DNA of 35,928 bases from Flavobacteriaceae bacterium (GCA_016649745.1 JAENXD010000005.1:1-35928), one strand, 5' to 3'; shown: positions 7,356-16,775, numbered from the stretch's first letter. Numbers and translations are program-made. Notes: a model not told the origin generated them from the letters alone.

Positions 7356-8813
7356 TTATTCAGGTATCAACCACCAAAATGGTTTTGCCTTTGCTTTATA
7401 TAAAAACATATAATGCATAAATAATTTCATCCAATGTCCTGCCGTTCCAACAACACCAACCGTATCTTTAATATTTCTTCCCCATTCCGGGTATTTTTCC
7501 CAATCTTGAACAATTGGGTTTACCGTCATAACCGCAGCTTGACCATCAAATAAACCATATCCGGCAGACACAATACAAGCAGCCCCCATTTTAGCCATTG
7601 ACGCAGTATGTGGATGTTTAATTTTACCTGTTTTTATGGAATGAATGATATTTTGTGCTACTATTTTTCCAATTACACCAGATGGCATTCCTGTTCTTGG
7701 AGGAGTTGGAAATATTTTTGTGCCGTTTGGACTTTCCATGGGTTTAGACATTCCATGTGGTGGCGCAAAAGCGATACCTGCAGCATAGATGTTTTCGTAT
7801 TTTACACTTTGGTAAGTTAATGGCCAATCTTCTGCCTTCCAATCTTCATATTTTTTCGGACTATAATCTGCATCAACTTTCATCATTCCATTTGCAACAA
7901 ATACATCGGAGCTAATATCATTGCCTTCTATATTAAATGCTTTCATCCCAGCTCCTGCAAAACCCGGAATTAACATGGCATAATCAAATTCTTTTGTGTG
8001 ATATTCGCCATTTAAATCTTCATAAAAAACTTTTCCCTCTTCAACTTTATAAATACCTGCTCTTTTAATCCAATTTACGCCGTATTCTTTTAAAATAGAT
8101 TCTGTAAATATTTTTGTAGGTGTTATATAACCATTCCTCTTAATGTAAGCACCACCCATACCAAAATCGCCCAATTCATATTCATTTGTAATCCACCATA
8201 ACTCAGCTAAATGCATTAATTTTCTTTTTCTAATTTCGAAGGCAACATTCAAAATATACTCAAATGCCGCTCCTTGACAGGTTGCCATTGCATGACCAGT
8301 ACCTATTAAAAATGTTTGCTTTTCACCATTTTTCATCTTTTTAAAAGACTCTTGGAGTTTATTCCATGCGTGAGAGGCATGGTCATAAGTACAAACAGAT
8401 TCCGTGAATTTATGCGGACCTAGTCCTTCAGTCGCTTCAAAATTAAGTTTTGGACCTGTTCCGTTTATCAAATAATCGTACGTTACTTTTTCTTCTTTGC
8501 CTTTCTCATTTTCAGAAACATATTTTATAGTGACAAACCCTTTTTCATTTTCAGAATCTCCTTCTGGATGAATTGAAACGGCAAGTGCTTGTTTGTAATT
8601 AACTCCCAATTTTTTGTACACAGGAGCCAACTCAAACTTAACTTGATCTGGTGTCATTAAACCAACACCAACCCAAATATTTGAAGGAATCCATTGAAAA
8701 TTACTATTAGGTGAAACCATCACAACTTCATGTTTTCCTTTAAGTGATCTGCTTAAATAAGAAACTGCTGTGTGACCAGAAATTCCGGCTCCTAAAACAA
8801 CAACTTTTGCCAT
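7356..8813 (-). CDS. sqr: Sulfide:quinone oxidoreductase-like FAD flavoprotein
   Basis: MAKVVVLGAGISGHTAVSYLSRSL dinucleotide-binding motif. Cys in ESVCTYDHA, MATCQGAAFEY and MGAACIVSAGYG contexts; C-terminal amphipathic/hydrophobic tail. Confidence 0.85.
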   Translation of the reverse strand: MAKVVVLGAGISGHTAVSYLSRSLKGKHEVVMVSPNSNFQWIPSNIWVGVGLMTPDQVKFELAPVYKKLGVNYKQALAVSIHPEGDSENEKGFVTIKYVSENEKGKEEKVTYDYLINGTGPKLNFEATEGLGPHKFTESVCTYDHASHAWNKLQESFKKMKNGEKQTFLIGTGHAMATCQGAAFEYILNVAFEIRKRKLMHLAELWWITNEYELGDFGMGGAYIKRNGYITPTKIFTESILKEYGVNWIKRAGIYKVEEGKVFYEDLNGEYHTKEFDYAMLIPGFAGAGMKAFNIEGNDISSDVFVANGMMKVDADYSPKKYEDWKAEDWPLTYQSVKYENIYAAGIAFAPPHGMSKPMESPNGTKIFPTPPRTGMPSGVIGKIVAQNIIHSIKTGKIKHPHTASMAKMGAACIVSAGYGLFDGQAAVMTVNPIVQDWEKYPEWGRNIKDTVGVVGTAGHWMKLFMHYMFLYKAKAKPFWWLIPE

Positions 8814-8818
8814 AATAA

Positions 8819-9382
8819 TTATTTTTTAAATGCTATACTCCAAATTCCTCTTAAATCACCTTCTTGATATCCAATAGCTTGGTCATTGACATAAAGTGAT
8901 TTGATTATTGAATCCGTTTTTACGGTAACAAGCTCTCCAACTTTTCCGTGGCAAACCAAACAATTGGCTTTAAGAATAATTGGTGCATAAAAATGCTTTT
9001 TGTTATTGCTGTCTATTTCAACAATTGCCTTAATTTCTTGCTTGTTCGAAATTAATTTATTGAAATCGTTGATAATTTTCAATTCTCTTTCTGTAGGTTT
9101 ATTTTTTTGATTTCTTAATTTATCAGAAGTTCGTTTTATGGTAACATTATATTTTTCAGATAATTGTTGTGTAATAGGTAAGGCTTCAACATTACAAAAG
9201 GGGATTGCTTTATCAGTGCCTCCCGTTTTCATCTGTTCGGTTAACTTTTCGCTTAAAGCATTAAATGAAACTTGGGCAATTTCCTTTCCTTTATCAGAAT
9301 ATTCTTGCTTTTCTTCAGGAGTCAAAGTATGATTACAAGCTATAAATCCTATAAAAATCAGAAATATGAAGAAATTTTTCAT
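8819..9382 (-). CDS. DUF3365 (Tll0287-like) haem-binding lipoprotein
   Basis: Signal peptide with lipobox-like FIGFIAC; KANCLVCHG c-haem motif; DUF3365-like C-terminus GDLRGIWSIAF. Confidence 0.8.
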   Translation of the reverse strand: MKNFFIFLIFIGFIACNHTLTPEEKQEYSDKGKEIAQVSFNALSEKLTEQMKTGGTDKAIPFCNVEALPITQQLSEKYNVTIKRTSDKLRNQKNKPTERELKIINDFNKLISNKQEIKAIVEIDSNNKKHFYAPIILKANCLVCHGKVGELVTVKTDSIIKSLYVNDQAIGYQEGDLRGIWSIAFKK

Positions 9383-9387
9383 GGTAA

Positions 9388-9786
9388 TTATTTTTTCACC
9401 TCATTGTTGTTTTTTACCCAATTTAGAATTCCACCTTCCAAATCATATATTTGTTTAAATCCCAAATCTGCCATTTTTTTCGAAGCCTGACTTGATCTAT
9501 TTCCCGATTTGCAATAAATAAACAATGGTTCGTTTTTTTCGTATTTTGCAATTTGATCTAAAAATGTTTTATCAAAATAGTTAATATTTACAGCACCTTC
9601 AATATGGCCTTCACTAAATTCCTGTGGTGTTCTTACATCAATAATTGTATTATTTACCGACTTTTCTTTAAATTCAGTTGGTGTAATAACGCTTATTGAA
9701 TCAATTTGCGATTGTGATTTGGTATTGCAGCTTATGCCTAAAACAGCCACAAATAATAAAATAGTTAGTTTTAATGTAGTTTTCAT
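9388..9786 (-). CDS. Rhodanese-domain lipoprotein
   Basis: Lipobox-like LGISC; NTIIDVRTPQEFSEGHIEGAVNINY and FIYCKSGNRSSQAS active-site loop. Confidence 0.9.
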   Translation of the reverse strand: MKTTLKLTILLFVAVLGISCNTKSQSQIDSISVITPTEFKEKSVNNTIIDVRTPQEFSEGHIEGAVNINYFDKTFLDQIAKYEKNEPLFIYCKSGNRSSQASKKMADLGFKQIYDLEGGILNWVKNNNEVKK

Positions 9787-9884
9787 GTGTTCTTGATTTT
9801 TTTTAGAATAGTAAATTTACAAATAAATTTTAGCGGTTACCATAGTTAATATAATTTAATTTTAATTTGTTGAATTATTTTTTA

Positions 9885-9892
9885 TAACTTTG
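9885..9892 (+). promoter_or_regulatory. -7 box TAACTTTG upstream of the DoxX-like gene
   Basis: Matches TAnnTTTG; start codon at 9921. Confidence 0.5.
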
Positions 9893-9920
9893 ATAGTGTA
9901 ACCTATAATAATCTACTATT

Positions 9921-10343
9921 ATGAATATTTTCACCTCTTTTTCAACATCTCTTGACGCTAAAACTGAAACCGCCTATGGCTTAATAAGAATTTTTTTAGG
10001 AATTGTATTGGCAATAAGAGGCTGGCTAATTTTATCCAACCCAGAATCTATACTTGAGTTGGGCGTAAATAGAGAATTGTTTGTTTGGGTTTCTTATATT
10101 GGAATTGCACATATTGTTGGGGGTGTGCTTTTAAGCATAGGTTTTTTGGCAAGATTAGGCGCCCTTATTCAAATCCCAATATTGTTTAGCGCTATCTTTT
10201 TTGTCCATGCACATACAAAATTGATGATGGGTGGGCAATCAATTGAGTTAGCCTCCTTGGTTTTATTTTTACTTTGCGTGTTTTTCACTTTTGGTGCGGG
10301 ATCATTATCCACTACTGGATTTATGGAAAGCAAAAAAAAGTAA
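9921..10343 (+). CDS. DoxX/DoxD-like four-helix membrane protein
   Basis: Four hydrophobic segments, AYGLIRIFLGIVLAIRGW start, AHIVGGVLLSIGFLARLGALIQIPILFSAIFFVH. Confidence 0.75.
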   Translation: MNIFTSFSTSLDAKTETAYGLIRIFLGIVLAIRGWLILSNPESILELGVNRELFVWVSYIGIAHIVGGVLLSIGFLARLGALIQIPILFSAIFFVHAHTKLMMGGQSIELASLVLFLLCVFFTFGAGSLSTTGFMESKKK

Positions 10344-10442
10344 TATTTATTTTGTTTTAAAACAGAAGATTAACACAGACTTTCCTAAAATAATTTTAGA
10401 TTATCTTCAAAATACTTATAACAAATTAAAAAGAACATTTAT

Positions 10443-11861
10443 TTAGAGTAAAGTTGTTGGGCAAACATACTCCGTAAGTTTAACGCCAGTATCTTTAACA
10501 TCGTTAAACCCACCCCTTACATCTGTTACCTTTTTAACGCCATTTGCCTGAAAAATTGAAGCGGCAATAAGTGAACGGTATCCACTGGCACAATGTAAAA
10601 AGTATTCTTTATCAGGTTTTATTTCCGCAAAATTTGAATGAATAAAATCTAAAGGAAAATTCTCTACTCCAACTACATGCTCCGAAAGATATTCAGATTC
10701 CTTTCGAACATCAAGCGCCGCTTTAATGCTTCCTTCCTTTAATTTATTGGCAAATTGAATTGCAGATACAGAACCAATTTTATCAACTTTAAATCCAGCG
10801 GCCAACCAAGCATGAATTCCACCACGTAAATATCCAAGGGTATTATCATATCCAACACGCGAAAACCGAATTACAACTTCATGCTCTCTTCCGCCTTCAG
10901 CAATAAAAATTATTTTCTGATTTATATTTTTAATTAAACTACCTACCCAAGGTGCAAAATTTCCGTCAACCCCTATATACCATGCTCCCGGAACGGTTCC
11001 TTCATCCGCATAATCATCTTTGGAGCGTGTATCTACCACTAAAATATCTCCGTGTTCACTCATTTCCTTAAAAGTAGCTGCATCAATTGGCCTGATTCCT
11101 TTTGCTAAAACTTCATCAATACTTATATTTATTCCTTTATTCATGCGAACATTGTTCCCAAAGTATTGTGGGGGTGGTTTTAAACCGGTAGTAACTTCAA
11201 CAATAAATTCTTCTTTTGTCATATCCGCTCTAAGCGCATAATTTGTTTTCTTTTGATTTCCTAAAGTGTCAAAAGTTTCTGAACTCATGTTTTTACCACA
11301 CGCGGATCCTGCTCCGTGATTTGGATATACAATGATATCATCAGGCAGCGTCATTATTTTATTTCGCAAAGAGTCAAATAAATGTCCTGCCAAATCATCT
11401 TGGGTTAATGTTCCTGATTTAACTGCTAAATCTGGACGACCAACATCTCCAATAAATAAACAATCTCCAGTACATACATACGGTGTATTGCCTTTTTCAT
11501 CTGTAATTAAATATGAAGAGGATTCCATTGTGTGACCCGGTGTGTGTAACAATGTAATTTTTCCATGACCTAATTTAAATTCTTCACCATCTTTTCCTTG
11601 ATGAATTTCATATTGAGGCTCAGCATTTGGGCCAAAAACAATAGTTGCCCCTGTTTTTTTAGCCAAATCTACTTGACCAGATACAAAATCGGCATGAAAA
11701 TGAGTTAAAAAAATATATTTTATTTTAGCGCCGTCGGCTTTCGCCATTTCAATATACGGTTCCGTTTCTCTTAAAGGATCAATTATGGCGGCTTCTCCAT
11801 TCGACTCAATATAATAGGCCATTTCTGCCAAACAGCTTGTAAATAATTGTTCTACTTTCAT
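10443..11861 (-). CDS. Persulfide dioxygenase-rhodanese fusion (MBL + degenerate rhodanese + active rhodanese; CstB-like)
   Basis: THFHADFVSGQ, HTPGHTMESSSY, TGDCLFIGDVGRPDL, PNHGAGSACGKN; a middle rhodanese-like domain lacking Cys (IFIAEGGREHE); a C-terminal rhodanese FLHCASGYRS. Confidence 0.92.
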   Translation of the reverse strand: MKVEQLFTSCLAEMAYYIESNGEAAIIDPLRETEPYIEMAKADGAKIKYIFLTHFHADFVSGQVDLAKKTGATIVFGPNAEPQYEIHQGKDGEEFKLGHGKITLLHTPGHTMESSSYLITDEKGNTPYVCTGDCLFIGDVGRPDLAVKSGTLTQDDLAGHLFDSLRNKIMTLPDDIIVYPNHGAGSACGKNMSSETFDTLGNQKKTNYALRADMTKEEFIVEVTTGLKPPPQYFGNNVRMNKGINISIDEVLAKGIRPIDAATFKEMSEHGDILVVDTRSKDDYADEGTVPGAWYIGVDGNFAPWVGSLIKNINQKIIFIAEGGREHEVVIRFSRVGYDNTLGYLRGGIHAWLAAGFKVDKIGSVSAIQFANKLKEGSIKAALDVRKESEYLSEHVVGVENFPLDFIHSNFAEIKPDKEYFLHCASGYRSLIAASIFQANGVKKVTDVRGGFNDVKDTGVKLTEYVCPTTLL

Positions 11862-11992
11862 ATGGATCTATTTATTATTTTAATTTGGTCATATGTAATT
11901 CGCATATCCCAATCAGTGTTTACACCATGCAACAATTATGCTCATTTCATAATCGATTGATATTTATTTGATTAAAATCACTTCTTGTTTCT

Positions 11993-12000
11993 CAAAATTA
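11993..12000 (-). promoter_or_regulatory. -7 box (TAATTTTG on minus strand) for the persulfide dioxygenase gene
   Basis: caaaatta on + strand; placed 29.5 bp from the centre of the CRP-like site 12022-12037. Confidence 0.5.
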
Positions 12001-12021
12001 CAAGATGAATCATATTTGTTT

Positions 12022-12037
12022 TGTAATATTGATCACA
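12022..12037. promoter_or_regulatory. CRP/FNR-like palindrome TGTAA-TATTGA-TCACA
   Basis: One mismatch to TGTGA-N6-TCACA. Confidence 0.5.
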
Positions 12038-12060
12038 CAAATGAAAATATTTTCAAAATA

Positions 12061-13794
12061 TTAACTATTTGTCTGTTTTATATAATCAAAATATTTTTTT
12101 CCTGCCTCTTTATTTTTTTCCCCTTCTTCATAAGCATCTACCGCTTCCTGAATACTCAAAAAGCAATTTTGGTAACTTATTTTTTTCATGGTACTGCTTT
12201 TTTCCAGCACATCCCTAACAGGCCCTTTCATTCCGGTAAAAGCAATGTCTATATTCATGCTTTTGTATTTGGCAATAACATCACTTAACATATAAACACC
12301 GGAACTGTCAATACTGTTTATACTTTCTCCATCAATAATTAACAATTTTAATTTGCCTCCCTTTTTCTTAACTGAGTCTTCCAATTTATCCTTAAAATAT
12401 TGAACATTCGCAAAGAATAACTGGGCATCAAATCTTACAATTAAAATCTCTTCTGAAGTGATTAGAAGTCCCTCAAATCTTTTTATATTCCTATAAAAAT
12501 GGGTGTCAGGAATTCGCCCCAAAATTGCGATGTGAGGTTTGGCGCTTGTATAAATTAACATGCCCAGAGACAATACAACTCCTATAAAAATACCTTCTTT
12601 TATGCCAACAGTAGCTGTAACCAATAACGTAATATTTAAAATAACCAATTCTCTTTTAGAATACTTAAGCAATTGCTTTGGAACTGTAAAATCCAATAAA
12701 CCAAAAACTGCAACTACAATGATTGCCCCCAACACAGCCTCGGGTAAATAGTAAAAAACTCGGGTAAAAAACAGCAAAGTTAGTCCAACTACTATCCCAG
12801 AAATTATGGCCGCCAAAGGTGTTTTGGCTCCTGTCTGATCGTTTACAGCGGTTCTTGAAAACCCTCCTGTTGCAGGATATGTTTGAAAAAAGGAACCCAC
12901 AATATTTCCCATTCCCAGCGCAATTAACTCTTGATTGGGAATCACTTTATAATCATTATGCTTAAGCTCTACAGCTTTAGCTATTGACATTGCCTCTAAA
13001 AATGCAATGAAGGACAGTGTTAAAGCAATTGGAAATAAATCAATAAGTGTTTTTTTTTCGAATTTAGGAACAATGAAATTTGGCAATCCTTCAGGAATTT
13101 CACCAACTATTTTAACGCCAATTTGTTCCAAATTAAAAATTTTAACGACTAAAATTCCTAAAACAACCACTATTAAAGCGGCCGGAATTTTTTTTGAATA
13201 CCATTTGAAAAAGATTAAAATTAGTATTGAAATTAAGCCAATTACCAATGTGATTAAATTGGTTTCCTTTAAATGCTTAAATACTTCAAACAAAATACTG
13301 TGTATTTTATGCTGCTGAATATTAAAACCTAACAAATGTTTCAATTGACTTAAGGCAATAATTAAAGCTGCTGCAGACGTAAAACCACTAATTACTGGTC
13401 TTGATAGAAAATTAACCAAAAATCCCAATTTAAAAAACCCAAACAAAATTTGTAAAACACCCACCATAAAAGCAAGAAGAATTGCAAATTCAATAAAATG
13501 CTCTGTACCTATTTCAGCCAATGTCGCTACTCCTGAAGCCACAATAAGCGAATCCATGGCAGCGGGGCCAACGGACAACTGACGGGAAGTTCCAAAAATA
13601 GCATAAACAATTTGAGGAATCATCGCAGTATACAACCCGTAAATTGGCGGTAATCCTGCTATCATTGCATAAGCAATTCCTTGAGGTATCAGCATAATTC
13701 CTACAGCCAACCCAGCGCCCAAATCATTTTTAAAAAATTCCCTTTTATAGTTTGGCAGCCAATCTAAAATTGGAATAAATTTTTTAATATTCAT
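12061..13794 (-). CDS. SulP family anion transporter with STAS domain
   Basis: DLGAGLAVGIMLIPQGIAYAMIAGLPPIYGLYTA; C-terminal STAS LLIIDGESINSIDSSGVYML. Confidence 0.93.
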   Translation of the reverse strand: MNIKKFIPILDWLPNYKREFFKNDLGAGLAVGIMLIPQGIAYAMIAGLPPIYGLYTAMIPQIVYAIFGTSRQLSVGPAAMDSLIVASGVATLAEIGTEHFIEFAILLAFMVGVLQILFGFFKLGFLVNFLSRPVISGFTSAAALIIALSQLKHLLGFNIQQHKIHSILFEVFKHLKETNLITLVIGLISILILIFFKWYSKKIPAALIVVVLGILVVKIFNLEQIGVKIVGEIPEGLPNFIVPKFEKKTLIDLFPIALTLSFIAFLEAMSIAKAVELKHNDYKVIPNQELIALGMGNIVGSFFQTYPATGGFSRTAVNDQTGAKTPLAAIISGIVVGLTLLFFTRVFYYLPEAVLGAIIVVAVFGLLDFTVPKQLLKYSKRELVILNITLLVTATVGIKEGIFIGVVLSLGMLIYTSAKPHIAILGRIPDTHFYRNIKRFEGLLITSEEILIVRFDAQLFFANVQYFKDKLEDSVKKKGGKLKLLIIDGESINSIDSSGVYMLSDVIAKYKSMNIDIAFTGMKGPVRDVLEKSSTMKKISYQNCFLSIQEAVDAYEEGEKNKEAGKKYFDYIKQTNS

Positions 13795-15533
13795 TCTAAA
13801 ACACCTTGTTTACACTCGTTAAATAATTTAATGTCGCAATTTTCGCAAATAGCTATATCAATCTTTTTATAAATTGTTGAAATGGCCGTATGTTTATCAT
13901 TAAAAAAATTATCCGCCCCAATCATATCAATAAATCCACCTTTTAAAAGTACCTCTTGACTCACTAATTTTAAACCGACAAAATAAATACCGCCACCTCT
14001 TTCCTGCCATTTTAAAACCTCATACGTCAGCCATTCTGCACCTGCCAAATCAATAAAATTAATTCCATTGGCAATAATTAACAGATGCTTTTCTTCACTT
14101 CTGTCATATAAATAAGCAAAGTAATTTGAAATCGCTTCAATTGCACCAAAATAAATGGAACCATCAATTCTAATCATTTTTATTTGAGGACATTTCTGCG
14201 CCGTTTCATCTCTTATAATATTTACAAATTTCCCCTTAGCATTTTTTCCAAAAACAGCAATATTTGGTTTAGAAGTTCTTTCTAAATAGAAAAATAAAGA
14301 AATTATTATTCCTAAAAATAAGGCAATTTCCAATTCTAAGAATAAGGTTCCTAATAAAGTAACCATCAAAACGATAAACTCTCGCTTACTCGTTTTTATT
14401 ATTTGTTTTATATGCGTAACGTCAATTAAATTATACCCTACTAAAAGTATGATTCCTCCCATAGCCGCTTTTGGTAAAAAAGAAGCATACTTTGCGAAAA
14501 ATAAAACCACAATCGTTAATCCAAGCGCTGAGATTATAGCCGATAATGGTGTTTTGGCTCCAGCCTGGTAATTTACACCAGATCGGGTAAATGAGCCTGA
14601 GCTCACATAAGAAGAGAAAAAACTGGAAATAATATTAGATAAACCTTGCCCGATAAATTCCTGATTATTATTTAATTTCTGATGAGAATGCAATGCCACA
14701 GCTCTTGCTATGGAAACGGCTTCAACCAAACCCAGTAGGGCTAATGTTATGGCACCAGATGTTAATAAACGCATGTCCTCAAAATTAAAATTCGGAATTT
14801 TAAATGGCGGTAAGTGAGAAGGAATATTTCCAACACTTTCAATGCCATGTAGTTCACCTCCCAAAAAGAAAGCCAATAAACTTCCTAAAACCATAGCGAT
14901 TAACATATATAATCTAGCTATATATTTAATAAATCGCCTGATTAAAAGCGCTCCTAAAAGCGTCCCGAGAGCAACTCCTAAAACATATAAATTTGTTTCT
15001 GTGATATGTGAAATTATATAGCTGATGATTTCATAAAAGGTACTTCCTCCCGGAACATTTATGCCAAATACGTGTTTCAATTGTTTAAAGGCAATTAAAA
15101 TTCCGGCCCCGGCAGCAAAACCAATGACCACAGAATTGGATACAAAGTTTACCAATTTCCCCATTTTGGCGAGCCCCATAAATAACTTTATCGCACCGGC
15201 CATAAATGATAATAAAATCGCCAATGATATAAAAGCCTCTAAATCAGTTTCAGGACTTGCAAATTTACTTATAACTGCAAAAACCACGATGGAACCTGTG
15301 GTGGTGGGTCCCGAAATTAAATGATAAGAGGAACCGTACAATGCCGCTATTATTGGCGTTATCATAGCCGTATAAAAACCATAAATTGGTGGCAAACCAG
15401 CAATCATAGCAAACGCTACAGCTTGCGGAATTACAATAACAGTTCCTGTAATCCCTGCTATTAAATCATCTTTCCAAGTACTTTTTATTAAAGGCAGCCA
15501 AATTAAAAAGGGAAATATTTTTTTTAAACTCAT
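13791..15533 (-). CDS. SulP family anion transporter with STAS domain and Cys-containing tail
   Basis: DLIAGITGTVIVIPQAVAFAMIAGLPPIYGFYTAM; STAS LLIIANGINFIDLAGAEWL; tail ICENCDIKLFNECKQG. Overlaps the next SulP gene by 4 nt. Confidence 0.92.
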   Translation of the reverse strand: MSLKKIFPFLIWLPLIKSTWKDDLIAGITGTVIVIPQAVAFAMIAGLPPIYGFYTAMITPIIAALYGSSYHLISGPTTTGSIVVFAVISKFASPETDLEAFISLAILLSFMAGAIKLFMGLAKMGKLVNFVSNSVVIGFAAGAGILIAFKQLKHVFGINVPGGSTFYEIISYIISHITETNLYVLGVALGTLLGALLIRRFIKYIARLYMLIAMVLGSLLAFFLGGELHGIESVGNIPSHLPPFKIPNFNFEDMRLLTSGAITLALLGLVEAVSIARAVALHSHQKLNNNQEFIGQGLSNIISSFFSSYVSSGSFTRSGVNYQAGAKTPLSAIISALGLTIVVLFFAKYASFLPKAAMGGIILLVGYNLIDVTHIKQIIKTSKREFIVLMVTLLGTLFLELEIALFLGIIISLFFYLERTSKPNIAVFGKNAKGKFVNIIRDETAQKCPQIKMIRIDGSIYFGAIEAISNYFAYLYDRSEEKHLLIIANGINFIDLAGAEWLTYEVLKWQERGGGIYFVGLKLVSQEVLLKGGFIDMIGADNFFNDKHTAISTIYKKIDIAICENCDIKLFNECKQGVLE

Positions 15534-15563
15534 GGCACAATAAGTTTCGATTATTTATGATAA

Positions 15564-15571
15564 CAAAAGTA
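15564..15571 (-). promoter_or_regulatory. -7 box (TACTTTTG on minus strand) for the SulP pair
   Basis: caaaagta on + strand; 29.5 bp from the centre of the CRP-like palindrome 15593-15608. Confidence 0.55.
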
Positions 15572-15590
15572 AAGGGAACTAATTTTTAGT

Positions 15591-15610
15591 TTTGTGATTC
15601 ATATCACAAA
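15591..15610. promoter_or_regulatory. Perfect CRP/FNR-type palindrome TTTGTGAT-TCAT-ATCACAAA
   Basis: Perfect 8-bp arms; contains TGTGA-TTCATA-TCACA. Confidence 0.7.
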
Positions 15611-15615
15611 TAATA

Positions 15616-16638
15616 CTAAAAAAGACCTCCCTGGATATTTCCTTTAATTCTCCCTAAATGTTTGTAGGCAAGCTCCGTTACTTCTCGTCCGCGAGGAGTT
15701 CTCATAATAAAACCTTCCTGTATCAAAAATGGTTCGTAAACTTCTTCAATGGTTTCTGTATTTTCCCCAACAGCAGTTGCTATAGTACTAATACCAACAG
15801 GGCCTCCTTTGAATTTATCAATAATTGTAGAAAGAATTTTATTGTCCATTTCGTCCAAACCATGAGCGTCAACATTTAATGCGTTTAGTGCATATCTGGC
15901 AATTTCGATACTTATTTTTCCGTTTCCTTTAATTTGGGCGAAATCCCTGACTCTTCTCAAGAGTGCATTCGCAATTCGCGGTGTGCCCCTGCTTCTTCCC
16001 GCTATTTCTATAGCAGATTCCATAGAAATTGGAACTTTTAAAATAGTTGCACTTCGTTGCACAATGGTTGTCAATAATTCAGTATTATAATATTGCAAAC
16101 GGCTGCTAATTCCAAAACGCGCTCTCATTGGTGCGGTTAACAAACCGGAACGTGTGGTTGCCCCAATTAAGGTGAAAGGCTCTAAATCTATTTGAACCGT
16201 GCGAGCATTTGGCCCAGATTCGATCATGATATCAATGCGATAATCTTCCATGGCTGAATATAAATATTCTTCCACAATTGGACTTAATCGATGAATTTCA
16301 TCAATAAATAATACATCTCGTTCACTTAAATTGGTAAGTAATCCTGCCAAATCACCCGGTTTATCCAATACCGGACCTGAAGTAATTTTAAGGCCGACAT
16401 TTAATTCGTTTGCTAAAATATGCGCCAAAGTTGTTTTACCAAGTCCGGGCGGACCATGAAATAGTGTATGGTCCAAAGCTTCGTTTCTTAAATTGGCTGC
16501 TTTTACAAAAATTTTCAGATTGTCTATAACCTGTTCCTGACCCGTAAAATCATCAAATGTTAAGGGACGCAACTTTTTTTCTACGTCTAAATCTTCAGGA
16601 GAAGAAAGGTTTTTATCCGGATTCAAGTTTTCGTTCAT
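15616..16638 (-). CDS. ruvB: Holliday junction branch migration helicase RuvB
   Basis: [83 protein letters not shown]. Confidence 0.98.
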   Translation of the reverse strand: MNENLNPDKNLSSPEDLDVEKKLRPLTFDDFTGQEQVIDNLKIFVKAANLRNEALDHTLFHGPPGLGKTTLAHILANELNVGLKITSGPVLDKPGDLAGLLTNLSERDVLFIDEIHRLSPIVEEYLYSAMEDYRIDIMIESGPNARTVQIDLEPFTLIGATTRSGLLTAPMRARFGISSRLQYYNTELLTTIVQRSATILKVPISMESAIEIAGRSRGTPRIANALLRRVRDFAQIKGNGKISIEIARYALNALNVDAHGLDEMDNKILSTIIDKFKGGPVGISTIATAVGENTETIEEVYEPFLIQEGFIMRTPRGREVTELAYKHLGRIKGNIQGGLF

Positions 16639-16643
16639 AAAAA

Positions 16644-16651
16644 CAAAGATA
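16644..16651 (-). promoter_or_regulatory. -7 box TATCTTTG (minus strand) almost abutting the ruvB start codon
   Basis: caaagata on + strand, 5 nt from the ATG at 16638. Confidence 0.5.
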
Positions 16652-16663
16652 ACGAAGTAAAAT

Positions 16664-16775
16664 AATTAAAAATTGAAAATTGAAAATTAAAAAAGGTTAA
16701 AGGTTAAAGGTTAAAGGTTAAAGGCAAAAGTAAAAAGGCAAAAGGCAAGAGGCAAGAGGCAAGAGGCAAGAGGAT
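16664..16775. repeat. 16 in-phase heptamers with drifting unit sequence
   Basis: Read as AATTAAA, AATTGAA x2, AATTAAA, AAAGGTT x4, AAAGGCA, AAAGTAA, AAAGGCA x2, AGAGGCA x3, AGAGGAT, with no break in the 7-nt phase. Confidence 0.9.

Noticed and set aside
7237-7410. Small + strand ORF (MKNLLIKRTNLVGSVAYDKLLYGIVFSLIVSIDLVYFLIRYSGINHQ...)
   Set aside because: Hydrophobic but short, overlaps the 3' end of SQR on the opposite strand; no promoter or motif convincing enough to call.
10020-13318. Other + strand ORFs antisense to the persulfide dioxygenase and SulP genes
   Set aside because: Opposite strand of conserved coding sequence with no independent start context or motifs.
16677-16775. Could the short repeats be a CRISPR array?
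   Set aside because: Unit is 7 nt with no spacers and no cas genes in the window.
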